From positions 1 through 64,000 of the forward strand of contig NZ_JALQCW010000008.1 in NCBI RefSeq assembly GCF_023241715.1: a stretch of DNA of 64,000 nucleotides, written 5' to 3'. Source of the DNA: Pseudomonas morbosilactucae (GTDB taxonomy: Bacteria; Pseudomonadota; Gammaproteobacteria; Pseudomonadales; Pseudomonadaceae). Below, in pieces: positions 11,067 through 19,984 of this stretch. Under the pieces are notes generated by a model that saw nothing but the letters and a program-made list of their open reading frames with translations, made no database searches and had not been told where the DNA came from. The translations under genes were made by a program, and so were the position numbers. Position 1 is the first letter of the stretch. Every line of letters begins with the position of its first letter.

Positions 11067-11357
11067 TCACTCGCTCATCCACTGGATGATGACTTGGTAA
11101 TCCTCGGCACTGCAGTCCATGCACAAACCACGCGGCGGCATCGCCTTGAAACCCTGGGTTACGTGTTGCACCAGCGTCTCCATACCTTGCGCCAGCCTCG
11201 GCGCCCAAGCTTCCTGGTCGCCCTTGCGGGGCGCCGTGGGTAGTTGGCCGGAATGACAAGCCCCACAAACACGGTTGTACACAGCTTCCGGATCCTGTGT
11301 AGCCTGAGCGCTGTAAAGCGGCATCAAGACACCGGCAGCTAGCAGCCATTTCGTCAT
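11067..11357 (-). CDS. Small c5-like mono-heme cytochrome
   Basis: A 96-residue secreted protein. The signal peptide ends near QATQ, a single heme-binding CGACH sits at about residues 32-36, and the likely axial Met is in KAMPPRG. The added CMDC near residue 79 resembles the cysteine pair of cytochrome c5. It precedes the c4 gene and is divergent from engB, probably sharing a promoter region of about 190 bases. It corresponds by position to PA5491. Confidence 0.88.
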   Translation of the reverse strand: MTKWLLAAGVLMPLYSAQATQDPEAVYNRVCGACHSGQLPTAPRKGDQEAWAPRLAQGMETLVQHVTQGFKAMPPRGLCMDCSAEDYQVIIQWMSE

Positions 11358-11551
11358 AAAACGACCTATTCAGGGTTGAGAGCGTGTTGCGTTCTAATGC
11401 GCAATCAAGGTCTGTCGCTCTCGTGAACTTCGCCCTACGCTGGGACAAAGCACACACAAAATCTGCGGCATTATATACTGGCGCTACTGAAACGGAAACG
11501 ACACCGCTTGCCGCACCCATTCTCGGCACCGCCCCTATTCTCGGAAATCCC

Positions 11552-12196
11552 ATGCAACTGAAAAACCCCATCCTCGGCCTGTGCCAACAGTCCACCTTCA
11601 TGCTCAGCGCTGCCAAAGTCGACCAGTGCCCAGACGATGAAGGCTTTGAAGTGGCCTTTGCCGGCCGTTCCAACGCCGGCAAGTCCAGCGCCTTGAACAC
11701 CCTGACTCACGCCAGCCTGGCGCGGACCTCGAAAACTCCGGGCCGCACACAGCTGTTGAACTTCTTCAAGCTAGACGACGATCGCCGTCTGGTCGACCTG
11801 CCCGGCTACGGTTACGCAAAAGTACCTATCCCGCTCAAGCAGCACTGGCAGCGTCACCTGGAAGCCTATCTGGGCAGCCGCGAGAGTTTGAAAGGCCTGA
11901 TTCTGATGATGGACATCCGTCATCCAATGACCGACTTCGACTTGCTGATGCTCGACTGGGCCGTCGCCAGCGGCATGCCCATGCACATCCTGCTGACCAA
12001 AGCCGACAAGCTCACCTACGGCGCCGCCAAGAACACCTTGCTCAAGGTGCAGGCAGAAATTCGTAAAGGCTGGGGCGACACCATCACCATCCAACTGTTC
12101 TCCGCCCCAAAGCGCATGGGCCTGGAAGAGGCCTACACTGTGTTGGCGGGCTGGATGGAACTGGCAGACAAAGGCGCCGAAGAAGCAGAGGCCTGA
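11552..12196 (+). CDS. engB: EngB (YihA/YsxC), ribosome-assembly GTPase
   Basis: Essential GTPase needed for 50S subunit assembly. The G1 motif GRSNAGKSS, the G2 region with [10 protein letters not shown]3 DLPGYG, G4 TKADK and G5 near FSAPK are all present. The start is taken at 11552 (MQLKNPILG), giving 214 residues as in other pseudomonads. The frame is open upstream to 11384, but that extension has no family resemblance. It is divergent from the cytochrome genes and convergent with the ErsA sRNA. Confidence 0.94.
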   Translation: MQLKNPILGLCQQSTFMLSAAKVDQCPDDEGFEVAFAGRSNAGKSSALNTLTHASLARTSKTPGRTQLLNFFKLDDDRRLVDLPGYGYAKVPIPLKQHWQRHLEAYLGSRESLKGLILMMDIRHPMTDFDLLMLDWAVASGMPMHILLTKADKLTYGAAKNTLLKVQAEIRKGWGDTITIQLFSAPKRMGLEEAYTVLAGWMELADKGAEEAEA

Positions 12197-12333
12197 GAGG
12201 GACAAACCTAAAATGGCCTGTGTGGTGAGCAGGCAAGGCAAAAATGGGCGGGAAAGCGGAGTTTAGGGGCCTAAATGAGCATTTCCCGCCTGTTTTTAAC
12301 GCCGCATGATCGCCACACAGGCAATTTTCGGGC

Positions 12334-12464
12334 AAAAAAAACCCCGGACTTCGTATGGGGAGGGGGAAGTTCGGGGTTCAAGTTCCGGACCGCTAGGGCG
12401 GGGTCCAGATATCTGCCAACACTTAACACAACATAGGAGCATCGAAGGGCTTCACCAGCCATTC
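12334..12464 (-). ncRNA. ersA: ErsA small regulatory RNA (Spot 42-position sRNA)
   Basis: Located downstream of polA and opposite engB, exactly where E. coli has spf and P. aeruginosa has ErsA. A transcript from about 12464 to the end of the T-run at 12334 would be about 131 nt; ErsA is about 132 nt (from memory). The 3' end is a strong hairpin followed by eight T. The apical loop of the terminator stem exposes CCCCCTCCCC, suited to pair with Shine-Dalgarno sequences. A second hairpin is formed by GGACC and GGTCC around 12387-12406. In P. aeruginosa ErsA represses algC and oprD and depends on sigma-22 (established knowledge). The 5' end is inferred from the promoter. Confidence 0.82.
12342..12376 (-). 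terminator. Rho-independent terminator of ersA
   Basis: On the minus strand CCCCGAACTT pairs with AAGTCCGGGG (one G-U pair), followed by eight T at 12341-12334. Confidence 0.85.
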
Positions 12465-12470
12465 AGTAAC

Positions 12471-12499
12471 TCTGAGTCGGCTTTCACTGAGTTAGTTCC
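12471..12499 (-). promoter_or_regulatory. Sigma-22 (AlgU/RpoE)-type promoter of ersA
   Basis: On the minus strand GGAACTA (12499-12493) is followed after 17 bases by TCAGA (12475-12471), close to the sigma-E/AlgU consensus GAACTT and TCTGA. It would start transcription near 12464, giving an RNA of the expected ErsA length. Confidence 0.7.
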
Positions 12500-12562
12500 G
12501 CAGCGCTGCAAAAACTATTGGAAATAACCAATAAAATGTTCTGCGCTAATAGCCCTTCGCCA

Positions 12563-12595
12563 GTTTTTACCGCGACACCCTGCCGCGGTAAAAAC
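12563..12595 (-). terminator. Terminator downstream of polA
   Basis: Perfect 12-base inverted repeat GTTTTTACCGCG / CGCGGTAAAAAC with a nine-base loop, starting 24 bases after the polA stop. The A/T ends make it usable from either side. It separates polA from the ersA promoter. Confidence 0.75.
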
Positions 12596-12619
12596 CGCTC
12601 AAAGCCCTGCAAAAGCGCG

Positions 12620-15421
12620 TTAGTGAGCCTCGTCCCAGTTGTTACCCACGCCCACTTCCACCAATAGCGGTACATCCAGGGTTGCCGCACCGCTCATGTA
12701 GCCACGGATTTCTTCGCGAACCTGGTCCACCAAGTCTTCACGGACCTCCAGGACCAGTTCGTCGTGCACCTGCATGATGACTTTGGCGTCCAGGCCCGAC
12801 GCGGCCAGCCATTGATCCACCGCCACCATGGCCTTTTTGATGATGTCCGCCGCAGTGCCCTGCATCGGCGCGTTGATCGCCGTACGCTCGGCGCCAGCGC
12901 GTTCCTGAGGTTTGTTGGAGTTGATCTCGGGCAGGTACAGCCGACGCCCGAAGAACGTTTCCACATAGCCTTGATCCGCCGCCTGGGCGCGGGTGCGCTC
13001 CATGTATTCGCGAACCCCCGGGTAGCGCGCAAAGTAGGTGTCGATATAGGCCTTGGCTTGCTTGGTGTCGACGCCAATATCCTTGCCGAGCTTCTGTGCG
13101 CCCATGCCGTAGATCAGGCCGAAGTTGATGGCCTTGGCGCTGCGGCGCTGGTCAGAGGTGACGTCCTTGAGCTCAACCTTGAACACTTCCGCTGCAGTAG
13201 CGGTGTGCACGTCGAGGTTATTGCGGAAGGCATTGAGCAGGCCCTCGTCCTTGGACAGGTGAGCCATGATTCGCAGCTCGATCTGCGAATAGTCCGCCGC
13301 CAGCAGTTTGTAGCCCTTCGGCGCGATAAACGCCTGACGGATACGCCGCCCTTCAGCGGTGCGCACGGGGATGTTCTGCAGGTTCGGATCACTGGAAGAC
13401 AAACGCCCGGTGGACGCCACGGCCTGGTGGTAAGAGGTGTGGATGCGACCGGTGCGCGGGTTGATCTGCTCCGGCAGGCGATCGGTGTAGGTGCTTTTCA
13501 GCTTGCTCATGGAGCGGTACTGCATCAGCACCTTAGGCAGCGGATAGTCATCTTCCGCCAGCTTGGCCAGCACCTCTTCGGCGGTGGATGGCTGGCCCTT
13601 GGCGGTCTTCTTCAGCACCGGCAAACCAAGCTTTTCGTAGAGGATCGCACCCAGTTGCTTGGGTGAGCCGAGGTTGAATTCTTCACCGGCGATCTCGAAC
13701 GCTTCACGCTCAAGCGCCACCATCTTGTCGCCAAGCTCGATGCTCTGCACGCCCAGCAACTCGGCATCCACCAACGCCCCCTGGCGTTCGATGCGTGCCA
13801 GTACCGGCACTAACGGCATTTCAATGTCGGTCAAGACACTGGCCAGGGTCGGGATCGCGGCCAGTTGCTGGTGCAGGTTCTGGTGCAGACGCAAGGTCAC
13901 GTCCGCATCTTCAGCGGCATAAGGACCGGCCTGTTCCAGGGCGATCTGGTCGAAAGTCAGCTGCTTGGCACCCTTGCCGGCGATGTCCTGGAAGCTGGTG
14001 GTAGCGTAATCCAGGTACTTCTGGGCCAGGCTGTCCATGTCATGACGGGTCGCTGTGGAGTTGAGCACATAAGACTCAAGCATGGTGTCGAACGCAACAC
14101 CCTGCACGTTGATACCGTTGGCCTGGTCGCCGCCGATGGCGCAGTTGGCCAGGATGTTCATGTCGAACTTGGCGTGCTGGCCGACCTTGAGCAGCTGCGG
14201 GTCTTCCAGCAACGGCTTCAAGGCCAGCAGCACGGTGTCGCGGTCCAATTGGTCCGGCACACCGATATAGGAATGGGTCAGCGGGATATAGGCGGCTTCG
14301 CCTGGCTGTACGGCGAACGACAAGCCCACCAACTGCGCCTGCTGCGCATCGATACCCGTGGTTTCGGTGTCGAAGGCTATCAGCTTGGCGCTCTTCAACT
14401 TCGCCAGCCAGGCGTCGAAACGCGCTTGGTCGAGGATGGTTTCGTACTGCACTTCGACAGCCACCGGCGCCTCGGCTTCGGCAGGCGCCGACTCATCGAC
14501 CGCCAGTTCCCCCTGAGCCACGCCACTCAGCTCGACGCGCTTGGCATCGCGTTGCAAGTCATCGAGCCAACTCTTGAACTCCAGCACGCTGTAGAGCTCG
14601 GCCAGTTTCTCGCGGTCGGGCTCGCCCAAATGCAGGTCGTCCAGGCCCACGTCCAACTCCACATCGACCTTGATGGTCGCCAGACGGTAAGAGAGGAAGG
14701 CCATTTCTTTGTGTTCTTCGAGCTTGGCCGGCAGGGTCTTGGCCCCACGGATCGGCAAGGTCGGGACGATATCGAGCTGCTCGTACAACTCCTTCAGGCC
14801 ACCGTTGACCCCCACCAGCAGGCCGGAAGCGGTCTTGGGACCAATGCCCGGCACGCCCGGGATGTTGTCGGAGGAGTCGCCCATCAGCGCCAGGTAATCG
14901 ATGATTTGCTCGGGAGCGACGCCGAATTTCTCCTTCACGCCCTCCACATCCATGCTGCTACCGGACATGGTGTTGACCAAGGTAATGTGCCCGTCGACCA
15001 ACTGCGCCATGTCTTTGTCGCCGGTGGAGATCACCACCGGTCGGTTAGCCGCCGCGCTGCTGCGGGCCAGGGTGCCGATCACGTCGTCCGCCTCTACGCC
15101 TTCAACGCACAACAGCGGGAAGCCCAGGGCGATCACGCTGGCATGCAGCGGCTCGATCTGCACCCGCATGTCGTCGGGCATGCTGGGGCGGTTGGCTTTG
15201 TAGTCAGCGTACATGTCGTCGCGAAAGGTCCCGCCCTTGGCGTCGAACACCACGGCGAACGGGCTGTCCGGGTACTGCTTGCGCAGGCTCTTGAGCATGT
15301 TCAACACGCCCTTCACCGCGCCGGTGGGCAGGCCTTTGGAGGTGGTCAGCGGCGGCAACGCGTGAAACGCGCGGTACAGATAAGAAGAACCGTCCACCAG
15401 GACGAGGGGGGCTTGGCTCAT
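12620..15421 (-). CDS. polA: DNA polymerase I
   Basis: Gap filling, Okazaki fragment maturation and repair polymerase, 933 residues. The N-terminal 5' nuclease covers about 1-290 (DGSSYLYRAF, EADDVIGTLA, GDSSDNIPGVPGIGPKTA). The 3'-5' exonuclease domain at about 330-520 keeps FDTETTG, so proofreading looks intact. The polymerase domain has motif A (AADYSQIELRIMAHL), motif B (RRSAKAINFGLIYG) and motif C (QVHDELVLEV). Start at 15421 (MSQAPLVLVDG) is the family start; an in-frame TTG at 15433 and GTG at 15427 are also possible. A terminator and ErsA follow. Confidence 0.95.
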   Translation of the reverse strand: MSQAPLVLVDGSSYLYRAFHALPPLTTSKGLPTGAVKGVLNMLKSLRKQYPDSPFAVVFDAKGGTFRDDMYADYKANRPSMPDDMRVQIEPLHASVIALGFPLLCVEGVEADDVIGTLARSSAAANRPVVISTGDKDMAQLVDGHITLVNTMSGSSMDVEGVKEKFGVAPEQIIDYLALMGDSSDNIPGVPGIGPKTASGLLVGVNGGLKELYEQLDIVPTLPIRGAKTLPAKLEEHKEMAFLSYRLATIKVDVELDVGLDDLHLGEPDREKLAELYSVLEFKSWLDDLQRDAKRVELSGVAQGELAVDESAPAEAEAPVAVEVQYETILDQARFDAWLAKLKSAKLIAFDTETTGIDAQQAQLVGLSFAVQPGEAAYIPLTHSYIGVPDQLDRDTVLLALKPLLEDPQLLKVGQHAKFDMNILANCAIGGDQANGINVQGVAFDTMLESYVLNSTATRHDMDSLAQKYLDYATTSFQDIAGKGAKQLTFDQIALEQAGPYAAEDADVTLRLHQNLHQQLAAIPTLASVLTDIEMPLVPVLARIERQGALVDAELLGVQSIELGDKMVALEREAFEIAGEEFNLGSPKQLGAILYEKLGLPVLKKTAKGQPSTAEEVLAKLAEDDYPLPKVLMQYRSMSKLKSTYTDRLPEQINPRTGRIHTSYHQAVASTGRLSSSDPNLQNIPVRTAEGRRIRQAFIAPKGYKLLAADYSQIELRIMAHLSKDEGLLNAFRNNLDVHTATAAEVFKVELKDVTSDQRRSAKAINFGLIYGMGAQKLGKDIGVDTKQAKAYIDTYFARYPGVREYMERTRAQAADQGYVETFFGRRLYLPEINSNKPQERAGAERTAINAPMQGTAADIIKKAMVAVDQWLAASGLDAKVIMQVHDELVLEVREDLVDQVREEIRGYMSGAATLDVPLLVEVGVGNNWDEAH

Positions 15422-15495
15422 GAGCACGATCAACCTTTTCGGCGGGTCCGGCGCTAGAATAGCGGGACCGTTGACGACAAAGGGACAAGGTTATC

Positions 15496-15783
15496 ATGCG
15501 CACACTGAATCGCTTGCTGCTGGCCGGCTTGATTGCAATCGTACCCTTGGCAGCGATTGCGGCGGAGGATGCGCCTTCAGCGGATCCGGACGTCACCATT
15601 CGCACGGAAGGCGACAAGACCATTCAGGAGTACCGCCAAAACGGTTTCCTGTACGCCATCAAGATCACACCCAAGGGCGGTAAACCCTACTTTCTGGTGC
15701 GTGCTGATGGCTCCGACGGCAACTTCATCCGCTCCGACCAGCCCGATATGCTGATCCCGGCGTGGAAAATTTTTGAGTGGTAA
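15496..15783 (+). CDS. DUF2782 small periplasmic protein
   Basis: A 95-residue protein with a cleavable signal peptide (about 1-22, ends IAAED) and the compact DUF2782 domain with YRQNGFLYAIKITPKGGKPYFL. Function unknown. It is divergent from polA (74 bases between the two starts) and 62 bases upstream of thrB, in the same order as in other pseudomonads. Ribosome binding site AAGG lies before the ATG. Confidence 0.88.
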   Translation: MRTLNRLLLAGLIAIVPLAAIAAEDAPSADPDVTIRTEGDKTIQEYRQNGFLYAIKITPKGGKPYFLVRADGSDGNFIRSDQPDMLIPAWKIFEW

Positions 15784-15845
15784 ACCGCTCTTGACTTCAA
15801 TTGGCGCTGGCTCGACTGCGGCGCCCGTACTGGCAGTTTTTAACC

Positions 15846-16796
15846 ATGTCTGTGTTCACCCCCCTGGCTCGGCCCGAGCTGGAAACCTTTCTCGCCCCCT
15901 ACGGGCTCGGCCGCCTGCTCGATTTCCAGGGGATTGCCGCTGGTAGCGAAAACACCAACTTCTTCATCAGCCTGGAACAGGGCGAGTTCGTCCTGACCCT
16001 GGTCGAGCGCGGCCCGGTCCAGGAAATGCCGTTCTTCATCGAGCTGCTCGACGTGCTGCATAACGCCGACCTGCCAGTGCCCTATGCGCTGCGCACCACC
16101 GACGGCGTGGCCCTGCGGGAACTGGCAGGCAAGCCGGCGCTGCTGCAACCACGCCTGGCAGGCAAGCACATCAAGGAAGCCAACGCCCAGCATTGCGCCC
16201 AGGTCGGCGAGCTGCTCGGCCACCTGCACGTGGCCACCCAAGACAACATGATCAAGCGCAAGACCGATCGCGGCCTGGACTGGATGCAGGCCGAGGGCGC
16301 GCAACTGCTGTCCCACCTGAACCCTCAGGCCCAGGACCTGCTGCAACGGGCACTGGATGAAATCGTCGCGCAGAAAGTCGCGATCCTGGCGCTGCCCCGG
16401 GCCAATATCCACGCCGACCTGTTCCGCGACAACGCCATGTTCGAAGGCACGCACCTGACCGGGCTCATCGACTTCTACAACGCCTGCTCGGGGCCGATGC
16501 TCTACGACGTGGCCATTGCTCTGAACGATTGGTGCTCGGACGCTGATGGCGTGCTCGACGGCCAGCGGGCGCGGGCCTTGCTCGGCGCCTACGCGGCACT
16601 GCGGCCGTTCACCGCGGCGGAGGCCGAGTTGTGGCCGACCATGCTGCGCGTGGCTTGCGTACGCTTCTGGCTGTCGCGACTGATCGCCGCCGAAAGCTTC
16701 GCCGGCCAGGACGTGCTGATTCACGACCCCATGGAGTTCCAGCAGCGTCTGGCCCAGCGCCAACAGGTGCACCTCGCGCTGTCGTTTGCCCTCTGA
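15846..16796 (+). CDS. thrB: Homoserine kinase
   Basis: Phosphorylates L-homoserine on the way to threonine. It belongs to the aminoglycoside-phosphotransferase-like ThrB family rather than the GHMP type. The catalytic loop NIHADLFRDNAMF and the metal-binding LIDFYNACSG segment are present. Length of 316 residues is normal. Start at 15846 (MSVFTPLARPELETF) fits the family; the frame is open upstream to 15801 without resemblance. It is convergent with znuA. Confidence 0.93.
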   Translation: MSVFTPLARPELETFLAPYGLGRLLDFQGIAAGSENTNFFISLEQGEFVLTLVERGPVQEMPFFIELLDVLHNADLPVPYALRTTDGVALRELAGKPALLQPRLAGKHIKEANAQHCAQVGELLGHLHVATQDNMIKRKTDRGLDWMQAEGAQLLSHLNPQAQDLLQRALDEIVAQKVAILALPRANIHADLFRDNAMFEGTHLTGLIDFYNACSGPMLYDVAIALNDWCSDADGVLDGQRARALLGAYAALRPFTAAEAELWPTMLRVACVRFWLSRLIAAESFAGQDVLIHDPMEFQQRLAQRQQVHLALSFAL

Positions 16797-16803
16797 AATG
16801 CAT

Positions 16804-16890
16804 CGCGGGCAAGCCCGCTCCTACAGATTCGTGTCGCCCGCCACCATGGGAACGACCCCTCGTTTGTAGAAGCGGGCTTGCCCGCGAAAA
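16804..16890. repeat. REP pair (REPIN) of the GCGGGCTTGCCCGC class
   Basis: Two inverted REP palindromes, 16804-16825 (GCGGGCAAGCCCGC with CTCCTAC) and 16865-16890 (TGTAGAAGCGGGCTTGCCCG), separated by 39 bases between the convergent thrB and znuA genes. Typical Pseudomonas REPIN layout. Confidence 0.85.
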
Positions 16891-16911
16891 GCGCTGCGCA
16901 ACAATCCCGGC

Positions 16912-17841
16912 TTAAAGCTGTTCCAGGCAGCCTGCCAGGTCATTCCCCAGCTTATCCAGCACCTGCTCATAGCCCTGGGCTGTAGCTGGCGTGTACCCGC
17001 CCAGCGCATCCAGCTCCGCCAGTGTCACCGGCAAGCCCGCCACCAGGGTTTCGGCCAACCGAGGGCGCAACGGCGGCTCGCTGAACACACAGGTCTTGCC
17101 CACTTCCTGCAGGCGCGTGCGCATCGCCGCCACGTGCTGCGCGCCTGGCTGCACCTCGGCGGCCACGCTGAAGACACCGGCATGCTTCAGGCCATAGGCG
17201 TCTTCGAAGTAATCGAAGGCTTCGTGGAAGACGAAGTAAGGCTTGCCGGCGACCCGGGCCAGGCGGCTTTTCAAGCGCCCGTCCAGGGCATCCAGGCGCT
17301 CATCGAACGTCTTGAGGTTGCTGGCATAACGCGAAGCATTGGCCGGGTCGGCTGCACTCAAGTCAGCAGCCATACGGGCAGCAATGACACGGGCGTTGAC
17401 GGTGGACAACCACAGGTGGGCATCCAGGCTGCCCGGGCGGTGATCGTGATCATGCTCGTCGGCTTCGTCCGCATGGGAATGGCTGTCTTCGGCAAAACGC
17501 CGCAGCTTCATGCCCGGCAGGTCTTGCACCGCCACCGACGGCAGGCTCCGGCCTTTCAAGACGCGGGGCAGAAAGCCTTCCATGTCCGGGCCGATCCAAT
17601 AGAGCAGCTCCACCGCCTGCACCTTGCGCACATCGGACGGCCGCAACGCGTAGTTATGCGGCGATGCACCCGGCGGCAACAGCACTTCAGGCACGGCGAT
17701 ACCGTCCTGTACTGCGGCGGCAATCAATTGCAGGGGTTTGATGCTGGTCAGCACCCGCACCTCGGCTTGAGCGGCACCCATCACGGACCACGCGAGGATA
17801 AAAGCGACAAAAAGGCTAAAAAGTCTGGACACGATGGACAC
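16912..17841 (-). CDS. znuA: ZnuA, periplasmic zinc-binding protein of the ZnuABC importer
   Basis: High-affinity zinc-binding protein that delivers Zn(II) to ZnuB. It has a signal peptide of about 25 residues ending AQA and a cluster A-I solute-binding fold with metal-ligand histidines in GASPHNYALRPSD and in the DAHLW region. A His/Asp-rich loop (SHSHADEADEHDHDH) at about 126-140 is characteristic of ZnuA. The start is a GTG at 17841; another GTG at 17832 is equally possible. It is divergent from zur, with a likely Zur operator between them. Confidence 0.94.
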   Translation of the reverse strand: MSIVSRLFSLFVAFILAWSVMGAAQAEVRVLTSIKPLQLIAAAVQDGIAVPEVLLPPGASPHNYALRPSDVRKVQAVELLYWIGPDMEGFLPRVLKGRSLPSVAVQDLPGMKLRRFAEDSHSHADEADEHDHDHRPGSLDAHLWLSTVNARVIAARMAADLSAADPANASRYASNLKTFDERLDALDGRLKSRLARVAGKPYFVFHEAFDYFEDAYGLKHAGVFSVAAEVQPGAQHVAAMRTRLQEVGKTCVFSEPPLRPRLAETLVAGLPVTLAELDALGGYTPATAQGYEQVLDKLGNDLAGCLEQL

Positions 17842-17858
17842 TCGAAGAGGCGAGAACG

Positions 17859-17874
17859 GGTAACATAATAACGT
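17859..17874. promoter_or_regulatory. Putative Zur box between znuA and zur
   Basis: The 57-base gap holds GGTAACATAATAACGTC, an imperfect palindrome of GTTAT / ATAAC type resembling Zur boxes (GTTATA-ATAAC family). It is suitably placed to repress both znuA and zur-znuCB when zinc is sufficient. The match is partial and was judged by eye. Confidence 0.5.
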
Positions 17875-17898
17875 CTCTCACAAACCTCGTCGCCGCTC

Positions 17899-18381
17899 AT
17901 GCCTAAAACACCCCTTGCCAGCCGTCCCCACGACCACTCTCACTGCGTGCACAGCGCACTGTCTGAGGCCGACGCCCTGTGCGCCCGGCAAGGCTTGCGT
18001 CTGACGGCCCTGCGCCGGCGGGTGCTGGAGCTGGTCTGGCAGAGCCACAAGCCGCTGGGCGCCTACGACATCCTCGCGGTACTCAGCGAGCAGGACGGCC
18101 GCCGCGCCGCGCCGCCCACCGTGTACCGGGCCCTGGACTTCCTTCTGGAAAACGGCCTGGTGCACCGCATTGCATCCCTCAACGCCTTCGTCGGCTGCAA
18201 CCACCCGGAACATGCACACCAGGGCCAGTTCCTGATTTGCCGGGAATGCCACGCCGCCATCGAGCTTGAACAAAAAACCATCAGCGACGCGATTGTCCAC
18301 AGCGCCCGCGACGTCGGCTTCGTGGTGGAAGGCCAGACCGTGGAAGTGGTCGGCCTCTGCTCGGGTTGCCAGGGGGCTTGA
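17899..18381 (+). CDS. zur: Zur, zinc-responsive Fur-family repressor
   Basis: A 160-residue Fur-family regulator. The winged helix is at about 25-100 ([39 protein letters not shown]). The metal region has [23 protein letters not shown] with a CxxC, and a C-terminal CSGC forms the second pair of structural-zinc cysteines. It represses zinc-uptake genes when loaded with zinc. Its TGA overlaps the ATG of znuC by one base, so it is translated with the transporter it controls. Confidence 0.94.
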   Translation: MPKTPLASRPHDHSHCVHSALSEADALCARQGLRLTALRRRVLELVWQSHKPLGAYDILAVLSEQDGRRAAPPTVYRALDFLLENGLVHRIASLNAFVGCNHPEHAHQGQFLICRECHAAIELEQKTISDAIVHSARDVGFVVEGQTVEVVGLCSGCQGA

Positions 18382-19166
18382 TGAGCACTGCGTTGATCCG
18401 CCTCGAGCAGGTCGCGGTGACCTTTGCCGGGCAAAACGTCCTGGATAACATCCAACTCAGCGTCGAGCCGGGGCAGATCGTCACCCTGATCGGCCCCAAC
18501 GGCGCCGGAAAGACCACCCTGGTTCGGGCCGTGCTCGGCCTGCTCAAGCCCGACAGCGGCAGCGTTTGGCGCAAACCCAAACTGCGAGTCGGCTATATGC
18601 CGCAGAAGCTGCATGTCGACCCGACCTTGCCGCTCTCGGTGCTGCGCTTTTTGCGCCTGGTGCCGGGCGTGGACCGCACCCGCGCCTTGGCGGCGCTCAA
18701 GGAAGTGGGCGCCGAGCAGGTGATCGACAGCCCGGTGCAAAGTGTTTCCGGCGGTGAAATGCAGCGTGTGTTGCTGGCCCGGGCGCTGCTGCGCGAACCC
18801 GAACTGCTAGTGCTCGACGAGCCGGTGCAAGGGGTCGACGTGGCAGGCCAGGCCGAGCTCTACAGCCTCATCACACGCCTGCGCGACCGCCACGGCTGCG
18901 GCGTACTCATGGTCTCCCACGACCTGCACCTGGTGATGAGCACCACCGACCAAGTGGTGTGCCTGAACCGTCACGTCTGCTGTTCCGGGCACCCGGAGCA
19001 GGTCAGCGGCGACCCGGCCTTTGTCGAACTGTTCGGCAAGAACGCGCAAAGCCTGGCGATCTATCACCACCACCACGACCACGCCCATGATTTGCACGGG
19101 TCAGTGGTTGCCGAGGCCCCGACCGGCCACGCCCATGTTCACGGAGAAAGCTGCAAGCATGGCTGA
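18381..19166 (+). CDS. znuC: ZnuC, ATPase of the zinc importer
   Basis: ABC ATPase of 261 residues. Walker [10 protein letters not shown], signature VSGGEMQRV, Walker [13 protein letters not shown] and the H-loop SHDLHLVMS are all present. The C-terminal tail of about 40 residues is very rich in His ([10 protein letters not shown] and [12 protein letters not shown]), suggesting zinc binding or sensing on the cytoplasmic side. The start at 18381 overlaps the zur stop; the znuB start overlaps its 3' end by eight bases. Confidence 0.94.
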   Translation: MSTALIRLEQVAVTFAGQNVLDNIQLSVEPGQIVTLIGPNGAGKTTLVRAVLGLLKPDSGSVWRKPKLRVGYMPQKLHVDPTLPLSVLRFLRLVPGVDRTRALAALKEVGAEQVIDSPVQSVSGGEMQRVLLARALLREPELLVLDEPVQGVDVAGQAELYSLITRLRDRHGCGVLMVSHDLHLVMSTTDQVVCLNRHVCCSGHPEQVSGDPAFVELFGKNAQSLAIYHHHHDHAHDLHGSVVAEAPTGHAHVHGESCKHG

Positions 19167-19947
19167 TTTTCTGCTCTACGCCCTGCTTGCAGGCCTGGCC
19201 CTGGCGCTGGTTGCCGGCCCGCTGGGGTCCTTCGTGGTCTGGCGGCGCATGGCCTATTTTGGCGACACCCTGTCCCACGCCGCGCTGCTCGGCGTGGCCC
19301 TGGGCTTCCTGCTGGACATCAGCCCGGCTGTGGCCGTGACCGTCGGCTGCCTGCTGCTGGCGGTGTTGCTGGTGACCCTGCAACAACGCCAACCCCTGGC
19401 ATCCGACACGCTGCTGGGGATTCTCGCGCCCAGTACCCTGTCCCTGGGCCTGGTGGTACTAAGCTTCATGCATGAAGTGCGCATCGACCTGATGGCCTAC
19501 CTGTTTGGCGACCTGCTGGCGATCAGCCCCGGCGACCTGGCCTGGATCCTCGGCGGCAGCGCCGGGGTGCTGTTGCTGCTGGTGTCCTTGTGGCGACCGC
19601 TGTTGGCGATCACCGTGCACGAGGAACTGGCCAGGGTCGAAGGCCTGCCCGTGGCCTCCCTGCGCCTGGCGTTGATGCTGCTGATCGCGGTGGTGATTGC
19701 CGTGGCGATGAAGATCGTCGGCGTTTTGCTGATCACCTCGCTGCTGATCATTCCAGCGGCAGCAGCCCAGCGCCACGCCCGGTCGCCGGAGCAGATGGCC
19801 TTGGGCGCGAGCCTGCTGGGCATGCTCGCGGTATGCGGCGGGCTGGCCCTGTCCTGGTTCAAGGACACCCCGGCCGGGCCGTCGATTGTGGTCACCGCCG
19901 CCGCACTGTTTCTGCTGAGTTTTGTTCTGCCCCGTCGAGGGGTGTAG
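19159..19947 (+). CDS. znuB: ZnuB, permease of the zinc importer
   Basis: ABC-3 family membrane permease of 262 residues with about seven hydrophobic segments, starting [20 protein letters not shown]. The conserved region [21 protein letters not shown] near the N-terminus is typical of the family. Start at 19159, within the end of znuC; the upstream open frame is the antiparallel-free extension inside znuC and is not used. Completes zur-znuC-znuB; znuA is divergent. Confidence 0.93.
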   Translation: MADFLLYALLAGLALALVAGPLGSFVVWRRMAYFGDTLSHAALLGVALGFLLDISPAVAVTVGCLLLAVLLVTLQQRQPLASDTLLGILAPSTLSLGLVVLSFMHEVRIDLMAYLFGDLLAISPGDLAWILGGSAGVLLLLVSLWRPLLAITVHEELARVEGLPVASLRLALMLLIAVVIAVAMKIVGVLLITSLLIIPAAAAQRHARSPEQMALGASLLGMLAVCGGLALSWFKDTPAGPSIVVTAAALFLLSFVLPRRGV

Positions 19948-19984
19948 ACTTGCTCGCTTTTTGCGCAATTAGAGAGTCGCAGGA

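Noticed and set aside
12306-12527. Small plus-strand reading frame over the ErsA region
   Set aside because: It crosses the ErsA terminator and promoter; the RNA gene explains the conserved structure better.
13865-15457. 530-residue plus-strand reading frame opposite polA
   Set aside because: Shadow of polA with Gln/His/Val-rich composition and no family resemblance.
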